Source: Streptomyces brevispora (GTDB taxonomy: Bacteria; Actinomycetota; Actinomycetes; Streptomycetales; Streptomycetaceae). Taken from it: a DNA stretch of 64,000 nt. Positions 50,299 to 57,219 of the stretch are shown here, one piece after another. The DNA is taken from NCBI RefSeq assembly GCF_007829885.1, contig NZ_VIWW01000001.1, positions 3,162,001-3,226,000 on the forward strand, written 5' to 3'. Under the pieces are notes generated by a model that did not search any database, had not been told where the DNA came from, and was given only the letters and a program-made list of their open reading frames with translations. The position numbers and the translations under genes are program-made. Numbering within the stretch: position 1 is the first letter of the stretch; every line of letters begins with the position of its first letter.

Positions 50299-51388
50299 GC
50301 CGCACCGCACCGCGGAGCTCGAAGCGATCCTCAAGGACCCGGGCTTCTGCCGTCACTCCACCGGACACACCGCCGTCGTCGACTGGGACGCCGACACCGG
50401 CTGGTCGGACCCGCGCGTCGAGCCCTGGCGCGATCTGGCGATGGACCCGGCCACCCTCGGGCTCCACTACGGGCAGGCGGTGTTCGAGGGCCTGAAGGCA
50501 TTTCGTGCCATGGACGGATCGGTGCACCTGTTCCGGCCCGAGGATCATGGGCGACGACTGGCTCGGTCCGCCGCACGGCTCGCGATGGCTGAGATGCCCG
50601 CCGAGTTGTTCGCGCGGGCGTGCGCCGCCCTGGTCGCGGGCGACGAGCGGTGGGTGCCGGACGGCTACGGGCAGAGCCTCTATCTGAGACCGCTGCTCAT
50701 CGCTACCGAGCCCGACCTGGGACTCCGGCCCTCGAAGCGCTACCGGTGCGTGATCCTCGCCTACCCCGCGGACCCCTGTTTCGGGGCCGGTTTCCGTCCG
50801 CTGTCGGTGACCACCTCGACCGAGACGGTGCGGGCCGTACGGGGCGGCACCGGCGAGGCCAAGTGCGCCGGGAACTACGCCGTCAGCCTCCTCACCCGCT
50901 CCGAGGCGCAGGCTTCCGGGTACGACGAGGTGCTGTGGCTCGACGGGCTCGGTCGGAGAAGGATCGAGGAACTCAGCACCATGAACGTCTTCCTCGTCTG
51001 GCGCGACGGGACGGAGCCCCGGGTGACGACCCCGCCGTGCGACGGGACCATCGTCCGCGGCCTGACCCGCGACTCGCTGCTCACCCTGGCCACGGATCGG
51101 GGGATCGCGGTCGCGGAGGAGCACACCACGATCGACGCCGTCCGCGCCGGCCTCCGCTCCGGTCGGCTGGCCGAGGTGTTCGCATGCGGCACAGCCGGTG
51201 TGGTCGTCCCGGTGGGCCGGCTCGGTATCGGTGGCGAGGACATGACCGTCGACGACGGGGGAGAGGGACCGATGACCGCGCTGCTACGGAACAGCCTGCT
51301 CGACGTCCAGCACGGACGTACGCCCGACGCACATGGCTGGCTACAGACCATCCTGCGGGCCGATGAGAACGGGGGACGTCGCGTATGA
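50291..51388 (+). CDS. BCAT-type (fold IV) aminotransferase 1
   Basis: The 365-aa protein resembles branched-chain aminotransferases: LGLHYGQAVFEGLKAFR, SLYLRPLLIATEP, GGTGEAKCAGNYAVSLL with PLP lysine K191, EELSTMNVFLV and EVFACGTAGVVVPVG. It should interconvert an alpha-keto acid and an amino acid with Glu. In this cluster the likely substrate is the keto acid made by the BacA-type decarboxylase, although fold-IV enzymes usually prefer aliphatic side chains. ATG 50291 overlaps the previous stop by 8 nt; its stop overlaps the next ATG. Confidence 0.9.
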   Translation: MSEPHRTAELEAILKDPGFCRHSTGHTAVVDWDADTGWSDPRVEPWRDLAMDPATLGLHYGQAVFEGLKAFRAMDGSVHLFRPEDHGRRLARSAARLAMAEMPAELFARACAALVAGDERWVPDGYGQSLYLRPLLIATEPDLGLRPSKRYRCVILAYPADPCFGAGFRPLSVTTSTETVRAVRGGTGEAKCAGNYAVSLLTRSEAQASGYDEVLWLDGLGRRRIEELSTMNVFLVWRDGTEPRVTTPPCDGTIVRGLTRDSLLTLATDRGIAVAEEHTTIDAVRAGLRSGRLAEVFACGTAGVVVPVGRLGIGGEDMTVDDGGEGPMTALLRNSLLDVQHGRTPDAHGWLQTILRADENGGRRV

Positions 51389-51987
51389 ACGACAACAGCA
51401 CCGACCTGAAGCACGACGCAGAGCGCGCACTGTCGAGGGTCACCGTGATCCACACCCTGGGCCCTTCGGGCACCAACCTGGAGAAGGCCGCCCATCACTG
51501 GCTCGCAGAGCGGGGGACCGCCGGGAAAGTGGTGCTCCACGCCGAGGTGGAGGACGGTCTCGACGCGATGGCTTTCGACGGCACCGAGGCCATCCTCGCC
51601 TGCGCTGTCTACCCCCGGCTGCATGACCTCGTCTTCATGAATCTGCGCCGCCTGGAAATGGTCGACAGCTTCATCCTCGACACCCACGACATGGTCCTGG
51701 CCGGGCGCCCGGACCACGCCGCCATGACCACGATCGTCAGCCACCCGGCGCCCAGCAGCCTGGTCGCAGAGCTCGGCGACGTCACGCTCACCAGCAGCAA
51801 CTCCCTCGCCGCGGCGCTGTGTGCGGCCGGGCAGTACGACGCCTGCGTGACAACGGGAGCTGCCGCGGCATCCGAGGGACTGCGGCTGATCGAGAACTTC
51901 GGCCCCGTGCCCATGGTCTTCACTCTGCACGTCGGCCGGGCCTTCGCAGGCGACCCCAGCAGCGGCGCAGGGATCGGACAAGCATGA
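51385..51987 (+). CDS. BacA/SalX-type prephenate decarboxylase
   Basis: The 200-aa protein shares with Bacillus BacA the start TLGPSGTNLEKAA (residues 24-36), VSHPAPSSL (118-126), a final block N-S-x3-AA-x5-G-x-YD-x3-T followed by GLRLIENFGPVPM, and BacA's overall length of about 200. It lacks the ACT domain of ordinary prephenate dehydratase. BacA-family enzymes decarboxylate prephenate without aromatising, giving dihydro-4-hydroxyphenylpyruvate. Known products downstream include anticapsin and cyclohexenyl amino acids. The comparison is from memory of the BacA sequence, so assignment over a dehydratase-like paralogue is strong but not proven. Confidence 0.8.
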   Translation: MNDNSTDLKHDAERALSRVTVIHTLGPSGTNLEKAAHHWLAERGTAGKVVLHAEVEDGLDAMAFDGTEAILACAVYPRLHDLVFMNLRRLEMVDSFILDTHDMVLAGRPDHAAMTTIVSHPAPSSLVAELGDVTLTSSNSLAAALCAAGQYDACVTTGAAAASEGLRLIENFGPVPMVFTLHVGRAFAGDPSSGAGIGQA

Positions 51988-52133
51988 GGGAGACCACCCC
52001 TGCGCGGGACGGCCGGCCGGTCGCCCTCGCGTTCGGCACCGTCCACGGCCGGACCCCGTCCATGCGGGTCTTCGGCCGCGGCGACGCCGAGCGGTTCCTC
52101 ATCGGTGCGTTCTCGGAGGTCCTGCCGTGCTGA
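51984..52133 (+). CDS. 49-aa protein of unknown function inside the operon
   Basis: The ORF starts at an ATG sharing ATGA with the decarboxylase stop and ends in TGA inside the first codons of the next gene (GTG 52127). Third positions are almost all G or C, which supports translation. The peptide begins MRETTPARDGRPVALAFGTV and ends GAFSEVLPC with a C-terminal Cys. It has no signal peptide and no transmembrane helix. It could be a coupling peptide, a small subunit, or a substrate of the downstream enzymes; none is proven. No match is recognised. Confidence 0.6.
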   Translation: MRETTPARDGRPVALAFGTVHGRTPSMRVFGRGDAERFLIGAFSEVLPC

Positions 52134-53380
52134 TCGTCGTCCAGCCCCTGTCGGCGGGGATCCGGCTCACCGCCCGGATGGTGGCCGCCGGGGTTCCCTG
52201 CCTCGTCCCGACCCAGTTCCCCGAGCTGCTGCCGCCCGAGGTGCGGTCCGGTGCGACCGTCGTCGACTGGCACCCCGACGCGGGCGTGGCCGGGCTGATC
52301 GGCCTGGTCGAGAAGGCCGTCGCGGACGCCGGTACCGCGCCCACCGGGGTGATCGCCGGCTTCGAGTACGCCGTGCCGGAGGCCGCCGAACTGGCCCGGA
52401 CCCTCGGGCTGCCCGCGCTCGGCGCCGGGGCGGCCGAGGCCGTGCGGCAGAAGGACGTCATGCGGCGGCGGTGCGAGGAGCGAGGAGTCGCCGTCCCGCG
52501 CTCGGTCGTGGTCGGCCCCGGTACGGCGGGCCCCTGCCCGTTGCCGTTCCCGGTCGTGGTCAAGCCGGTCGACTGCGGCGGCAGCCTGATGGTGAGCCTC
52601 TGCCACGACCAGGAGGAGTACGCGCGGGCCTGCGCGGTCGTGCACGACCCCGGGGAGGACGTGCTGTTCCACCCGAATCCGCGCCGGACCGCCCTGGTCG
52701 AGGAGTACGTGGAGGGCCCCGAGTTCTCCCTCGACGGCTGGGTCGACGCCAACGGCCCGCACCTCGCGAGCGTCACCACCAAGTTCCTCTCCGCCCCGCC
52801 GGACTTCTTCGAGATGGGCCACATCGCCACGGCGCCGGAGCGCTCGCCGCACGGCGATGTCCTGGAGCGGTTCGCCCGCGAGGTCGTGGCCGCCTTCGAC
52901 CTCACGGTGGGCCCGTTCCACATCGAGACCCGGATCGACCGCGACCGCGGCCCCGTCCTGATCGAGGTCGGGGCCCGGCTCGCCGGCGACAACATCCCCG
53001 AACTGGTGCTCGCCGGACCCGGCGTGGACCTGTGCGCCGCCACGGCGGACGCCGCGCGCGGGGTGCGGCACGACCCCGGCGCGCTGTCGCCGGTGAGCGC
53101 GGGTCTCGCGTTCGTCACCACCGACCGGCCCGGCACCTTCGCCGGAACGCTCACCGGTATCGGGCCCTTCACCCGGGCGGCCGAGTTCCGCGGCCTCCTC
53201 CCGGAGGCGGAGCCGGGGACGGTGCTCGACCCCGGCGACATCTTCAGCAACCGGGTCGCCCGTATCCACTTCGAGGGCGATCTCGACCGGGTCGAGCACC
53301 TCGTCGCCTCGGTCCTCGCAGACGTAAGGGTCGACGTCGACAGCGTCGGCCACCAGGACAAGGAAGGTGTCCGCGCATGA
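52127..53380 (+). CDS. ATP-grasp ligase 2 (carboxylate-amine ligase type)
   Basis: The 417-aa protein shows the ATP-grasp set: KDVMRRRCEERGVAVPRS, FPVVVKPVDCGGSLMV, TALVEEYVEGPEFSLDGWV and GPVLIEVGARLAGDNIPELV. The last motif is close to L-amino-acid ligases and BacD-like proteins. It probably joins an amino acid or peptide to a carboxylate with ATP. GTG 52127 overlaps the 49-aa ORF, and its stop overlaps the next ATG (ATGA). Together with the minus-arm ligase it provides two amide-forming steps. Confidence 0.88.
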   Translation: MLIVVQPLSAGIRLTARMVAAGVPCLVPTQFPELLPPEVRSGATVVDWHPDAGVAGLIGLVEKAVADAGTAPTGVIAGFEYAVPEAAELARTLGLPALGAGAAEAVRQKDVMRRRCEERGVAVPRSVVVGPGTAGPCPLPFPVVVKPVDCGGSLMVSLCHDQEEYARACAVVHDPGEDVLFHPNPRRTALVEEYVEGPEFSLDGWVDANGPHLASVTTKFLSAPPDFFEMGHIATAPERSPHGDVLERFAREVVAAFDLTVGPFHIETRIDRDRGPVLIEVGARLAGDNIPELVLAGPGVDLCAATADAARGVRHDPGALSPVSAGLAFVTTDRPGTFAGTLTGIGPFTRAAEFRGLLPEAEPGTVLDPGDIFSNRVARIHFEGDLDRVEHLVASVLADVRVDVDSVGHQDKEGVRA

Positions 53381-54459
53381 GCAACGAACTGACCGTCACC
53401 CCCACGACCACCCCACGCCCGAGGCCTGACGCGGACACGGCGGCCGGGACCGTCCTCACCGACCACGCGTTCTTCATGCGGTCCGGCAAGCGGCGCGGCT
53501 GGCAGGGGATGACCGTGGCGGACCGGGACAGCATCCCGGCGCTGCGGCCCACGGCTGCCGCCGTGCTCTCCGGCCAGACGGTCGTCGGCGAGTTCGCCGC
53601 GTACCGGCTCGCGGACGGCACGGTCGCCGTGTTCCGTCCCGACAGCCACATCAAGCGGCTGAACAACGGGGCCCGCCGGCTCGCGATGCCGCAGGTCGAC
53701 TTCGACCGGGTGTGGAGCTCGGTCCGGGCGATGATCGAGCTGGACGAGGGATGGCTGCCGCAGGAGGCGGGTGCTTGCCTGCGGCTGCGGGCGGTGCTCG
53801 CGGCCGACGGCACGGGGCTGGCCGCCGCACCCGCGGACGACTGCCTCTTCTACGTGCTCGGGTCGCTGCCGGCCGCCACGGAGGCGAAGCCGCTGAAGGC
53901 CATGACCCTGGACGGGTACGTACGGGCCTGGCCCGGCGGCACCGGTGACCTCAACACGGCGGGCGGTCGCGCGGCGGGCGTGGTGCCCGGCGAGATCGCC
54001 GCCAACTACGGCAACGACCACGTGCTGTGGCTCGACGGCCCGCAGGGACGTTTCGTCCAGCAGATCGGCGAGCTGAACGCGTTCTTCGTGATCGACGGCG
54101 TGCTGACCACCCCCGCACTCGACCGCACCGTCCTGCCCGGCGTCACCCGGGACTCCGTCGTGAAGCTGGCCCGGGACGCGGGGATCACCCCTGTCGAGCG
54201 GCCGGTGGAGCTCGCCGAGGTCCTCAAGGGCATCGCCGACGGCTCCGTCACCGAGTGCTTCGCCACCGGCACGGCCGCTGGGGTGGCCCCGGTGGTCTCC
54301 CTCGGCCACCAGGGCGAGGAGTACCGGCTCGGGTCGGAGGAGGCCGGTCCGGTGACCGCCCGCTTCCGGGACCTGCTGACCGGCATCCACCGGGGCGAGT
54401 CCGTCGACCGGTTCGGCTGGATGCGGCGGATCACCGAAGTGGCACCCGTCCACGCCTGA
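53377..54459 (+). CDS. BCAT-type homologue lacking the PLP lysine
   Basis: The 360-aa protein aligns over its whole length with aminotransferase 1 (VGEFAAYRLADGTVAVFRPDSH, CLRLRAVLAADGTG, CFATGTAAGVAPVVSLG), but GGTGEAK is replaced by GGTGDLN: Asn193 occupies the position of Lys191. GNYA is also lost (GGRAAG). It cannot form the usual Schiff base, so it is a non-canonical enzyme or a partner subunit. No frameshift or stop interrupts it and its codon use is normal, so it is under selection as a protein. The gene is coupled by ATGA to the ligase. Confidence 0.85.
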   Translation: MSNELTVTPTTTPRPRPDADTAAGTVLTDHAFFMRSGKRRGWQGMTVADRDSIPALRPTAAAVLSGQTVVGEFAAYRLADGTVAVFRPDSHIKRLNNGARRLAMPQVDFDRVWSSVRAMIELDEGWLPQEAGACLRLRAVLAADGTGLAAAPADDCLFYVLGSLPAATEAKPLKAMTLDGYVRAWPGGTGDLNTAGGRAAGVVPGEIAANYGNDHVLWLDGPQGRFVQQIGELNAFFVIDGVLTTPALDRTVLPGVTRDSVVKLARDAGITPVERPVELAEVLKGIADGSVTECFATGTAAGVAPVVSLGHQGEEYRLGSEEAGPVTARFRDLLTGIHRGESVDRFGWMRRITEVAPVHA

Positions 54460-54473
54460 GGGAGGAGAGAACC

Positions 54474-54788
54474 ATGGCGTATGTCGTCACCGACGAATGC
54501 GTGGGCTGCAAGTACACGGACTGTGTGGACGTCTGCCCCGTGAGCTGTTTTCACGAGGGTCCCGACATGCTCTACATCAACCCCGAGGAATGCATCGACT
54601 GCAACGCGTGCGTCTCCGAATGCCCGCCCGAGGCGATCTGGGTGGACATCGACCTGCCGGAGGACAAACTCCAGTGGATCGAGATCAACGGCGAGATGAG
54701 CAACAAGTACCCGGTCATCTTCGAGAGCCGGGGCACCAGGGGCGAGCCCACCGAGGCCCCCACCGAGCCTTCCAGCCAGCCTTCCTGA
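54474..54788 (+). CDS. Ferredoxin with two Fe-S cluster motifs (FdxA-like)
   Basis: The 104-aa protein begins MAYVVTDECVGCKYTDCVDVCPVSCF and continues CIDCNACVSECPPEAI. These are one 7Fe-type and one [4Fe-4S] motif in the usual FdxA order. GGAGGAG 8 nt upstream supports the start. Being 23 nt before the radical SAM gene, it probably supplies electrons to that enzyme. Confidence 0.92.
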   Translation: MAYVVTDECVGCKYTDCVDVCPVSCFHEGPDMLYINPEECIDCNACVSECPPEAIWVDIDLPEDKLQWIEINGEMSNKYPVIFESRGTRGEPTEAPTEPSSQPS

Positions 54789-54811
54789 CCGAAAGAGCGG
54801 GAGCCGAGGTC

Positions 54812-56347
54812 ATGACGACCCACGTCGAGAACCCCTTCATGCTTGGCCTCGACTCGAACTTCTATCTGAAGGACGAGTTCGAGAGCCCCGAGAAGCGCAC
54901 CAACGTCACCTGGTTCTACCCGAAGATCTGCGCCTTCCAGGACGCCCTCGACTCCGCGGGGAAGAAGGCGGAGTACTTCTCCTTCCTGGACCGCCAGTCC
55001 CACCCGGAGCAGACCGACATCCTGCTCTACTTCCACATCCCGTTCTGCGAGGCCTTCTGCAACTTCTGCGCCTGCTTCAAGGAATCGGCGGCGAAGTACC
55101 AGGGTGAGCGGCAGAAGCGCTTCGTCCAGGCGATGGTCAAGGAGATCCAGCGCAACGCCCGCTCGAAGTACTTCGAGGGAACGAAGGTCAAGTACGTCCA
55201 GTTCGGCGGCGGCACCCCGTCCGCCCTGGAGCAGGAGTCGATGGCCACCATCCTGGAGGCCGTCCACCGCGAGTTCGATCTGAGCGAGGTCGACGGCATC
55301 TCCCTGGAAGGCAGCCCGCTCGGGCTTTCCAAGGACGGCTACATCGAGATGCTGAAGTCGCTCGGCATCACCCGCATCTCCTACGGCGTGCAGACCCTCG
55401 ACGAGGACATCCGCCGCAAGCTCACCATCAAGGCCAGCGTCGAGCAGGTTCACCAGACCGCCGAGAACATCCGCAAGGCCGGCATCCGGACCTTCGCCCT
55501 GGACCTCATGTACAACCTGCCGGCGCAGGACGACGAGATCCTCGCCCGGGACCTGGAGGGCATCTGCAACGAGCTGCGCCCCAGCTTCGTGCAGACGTAC
55601 CGCTTCAACCAGTGGGAGGGCACCCGCCTCGACCAGCAGATCCGGGCCGGCAAGGTCGCCGACGTGAAGCCGTCGGGCGCCATCGAGCGGGAGCAGTACC
55701 GGCAGATCAAGGACGGTCTGGCCGCGTACGGCTACGACAAGCAGCTCCTGATCAACTTCTTCACCCACCTCGACGACGCGGGCGAGATCGGCCTCAACCA
55801 CGCCTGCGGCGGCAACGGTTACCGCGCCAGCTACACCCTCGGCATCGGCCCGGCCGCCGAGAACTACATGGGCGAGCGCAGCTACCGCAACCACACCGAC
55901 GTCGAGCGGTGGATGCGGGAGGTCGAAGAGGGCGTCATCCCGATCGAGCAGGGCCGCATCTGCTCCGAGGACGAGGTCGAGAACCGGGTCATGGTCTTCT
56001 TCCCGGTCTTCGGCAGCGTCCGCAAGGCCGACGTCGCCAACTTCGAGAAGTACCGCCGCGAGGTGGACTGGCTGGTCGAGGGCGGCTACGCGATCGAGAC
56101 CGACGAGGAGCTGACCCTCACCCAGGTCGGCCGGGAGAACGCCGGCAACATCGCGTTCCTCTTCTACTCGGACGAGGAGAAGGCCCGCGCCCGGCGCACG
56201 ATGTACCTGTCGCTGAAGAACAAGCGGAACCCCTTCCACCAGGACGCGCAGAACATCCCGCGGACCCCGCTCTTCCTCCAGACCCGCCCGAAGACGGCGC
56301 AGGAGACCACCCAGGAGAGCACCTCCGCCAAGCCCGAGGGGAGCTGA
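54812..56347 (+). CDS. HemN-like radical SAM enzyme
   Basis: The 511-aa protein has the radical SAM motif C79-x3-C83-x2-C86 in YFHIPFCEAFCNFCAC, VQFGGGTPSAL and the HemN-like continuation ISYGVQTLDEDIRRKL...AGIRTFALDLMYNLPAQ. The HemN family includes coproporphyrinogen dehydrogenase, but also class C methylases and cyclopropanases of natural-product pathways. Location next to a ferredoxin and a carrier protein suggests a tailoring reaction in the cluster, possibly on carrier-bound substrate. Its residues 300-511 are not typical of HemN and may define substrate binding. Confidence 0.88.
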   Translation: MTTHVENPFMLGLDSNFYLKDEFESPEKRTNVTWFYPKICAFQDALDSAGKKAEYFSFLDRQSHPEQTDILLYFHIPFCEAFCNFCACFKESAAKYQGERQKRFVQAMVKEIQRNARSKYFEGTKVKYVQFGGGTPSALEQESMATILEAVHREFDLSEVDGISLEGSPLGLSKDGYIEMLKSLGITRISYGVQTLDEDIRRKLTIKASVEQVHQTAENIRKAGIRTFALDLMYNLPAQDDEILARDLEGICNELRPSFVQTYRFNQWEGTRLDQQIRAGKVADVKPSGAIEREQYRQIKDGLAAYGYDKQLLINFFTHLDDAGEIGLNHACGGNGYRASYTLGIGPAAENYMGERSYRNHTDVERWMREVEEGVIPIEQGRICSEDEVENRVMVFFPVFGSVRKADVANFEKYRREVDWLVEGGYAIETDEELTLTQVGRENAGNIAFLFYSDEEKARARRTMYLSLKNKRNPFHQDAQNIPRTPLFLQTRPKTAQETTQESTSAKPEGS

Positions 56348-56354
56348 ACCACCG

Positions 56355-56636
56355 GTGGACGCCCGCAAGACCCAGACGGAGATCGAGGACGATCTCCGCA
56401 CGGTGATCGCCCAGATCTTTCCGCAGAAGCAGGTCGAACTCGACTCCGACACCCCGCTGTTCAACGGCGGTCTGTCGCTCAACTCGACCCAGATGATCGA
56501 ACTGACCCTGGGCTTCGAGACGTTCTACGACATCGAGCTCGAACCCGAGCTGCTGACGACGGAGAACTTCGCGACCCTGAGTTCCCTCTCCGGTCTCCTG
56601 GAGGAACTCCTCAGCGACGAGGTGTCCCCTGTCTGA
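56355..56636 (+). CDS. Acyl/peptidyl carrier protein
   Basis: The 93-aa four-helix protein has LFNGGLSLNSTQMIELTL, with Ser44 (S-x5-L spacing to EL) as the likely phosphopantetheine site. Helix 2 is unusual: Asn-Ser-Thr instead of Asp-Ser-Leu. It starts at GTG 56355, 7 nt after the radical SAM stop. An AcpS-type transferase lies at 61424 and could activate it, and the adenylation domain at 57216 would load it. Confidence 0.85.
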   Translation: MDARKTQTEIEDDLRTVIAQIFPQKQVELDSDTPLFNGGLSLNSTQMIELTLGFETFYDIELEPELLTTENFATLSSLSGLLEELLSDEVSPV

Positions 56637-56649
56637 GATCCGTTCGGAC

Positions 56650-57219
56650 GTGCGCGTGGTACTGATCCACGGGAACGCCGGAGCGAGCGTCGAGGGCATC
56701 TGGTTCCCGTACGTGAAGCGGGAACTGGACGCCCTCGGCGTCGAGGTGGTGGCCGAGACCTTCCCCGACCCCATCAAGGGCCGGATGCGGTACTGGCTGC
56801 CGTACCTCACCGACGTCATCCGCCCGGACGAGCGGACGGTCATCGTCGGCCACTCGTCCGGCGCGCTGACCGCCTTCCGGTACGCGGAGACCGCACCGCT
56901 CCTCGGCACCTTCGCCGTCGCCGGCCACCACCACGACTGCGGTTTCGAACTGGAGCGGCGCAGCGGCTTCTTCGACACCCCGTGGGACTGGGACGCGATC
57001 CGCGCCAACCAGCAGTTCATCGAGCAGTTCCACTCGAAGGACGACCCCTGGGTGCCCTTCGAGGTCGCCGAGGAACTGCACGAGCTGACCGGGAGTACGT
57101 TCACCGCCATGCACGGCATGGGCCACTTCGGCTCGTACGACCAGCAGATGGACACCTTCCCGGAACTGCTGGAGGCGATCCGCCGCCGCCTCGAAGAGGC
57201 CCCGCGGGAGGAACGATGA
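56650..57219 (+). CDS. RBBP9/YdeN-like serine hydrolase
   Basis: The 189-aa alpha/beta hydrolase has RVVLIHGNAGASVEG at the first strand, the nucleophile elbow GHSSGALTAF and a catalytic His in HGMGHFGSYDQQ near the C-terminus. This is the small RBBP9/YdeN type. In this operon it could release product or cleave a thioester or peptide intermediate. A GTG start at 56650 is given; one further upstream may exist. It overlaps the next gene by ATGA. Confidence 0.82.
   Translation: MRVVLIHGNAGASVEGIWFPYVKRELDALGVEVVAETFPDPIKGRMRYWLPYLTDVIRPDERTVIVGHSSGALTAFRYAETAPLLGTFAVAGHHHDCGFELERRSGFFDTPWDWDAIRANQQFIEQFHSKDDPWVPFEVAEELHELTGSTFTAMHGMGHFGSYDQQMDTFPELLEAIRRRLEEAPREER

Noticed and set aside
52099..54453. 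784-aa minus-strand ORF across the ligase and aminotransferase genes
   Set aside because: It is antisense to two genes with clear ATP-grasp and BCAT motifs, has low-complexity composition and no recognisable domain; a typical high-GC shadow frame.
53377..54459. Reading of the lysine-less BCAT as a pseudogene
   Set aside because: The frame is full length, coupled by ATGA on its 5' side and keeps strong third-position GC bias.
54812..56347. Reading as housekeeping HemN (coproporphyrinogen dehydrogenase)
   Set aside because: The protein is longer, lies between a ferredoxin and a carrier gene in a biosynthetic operon and diverges in the second half; housekeeping HemN is not expected there.
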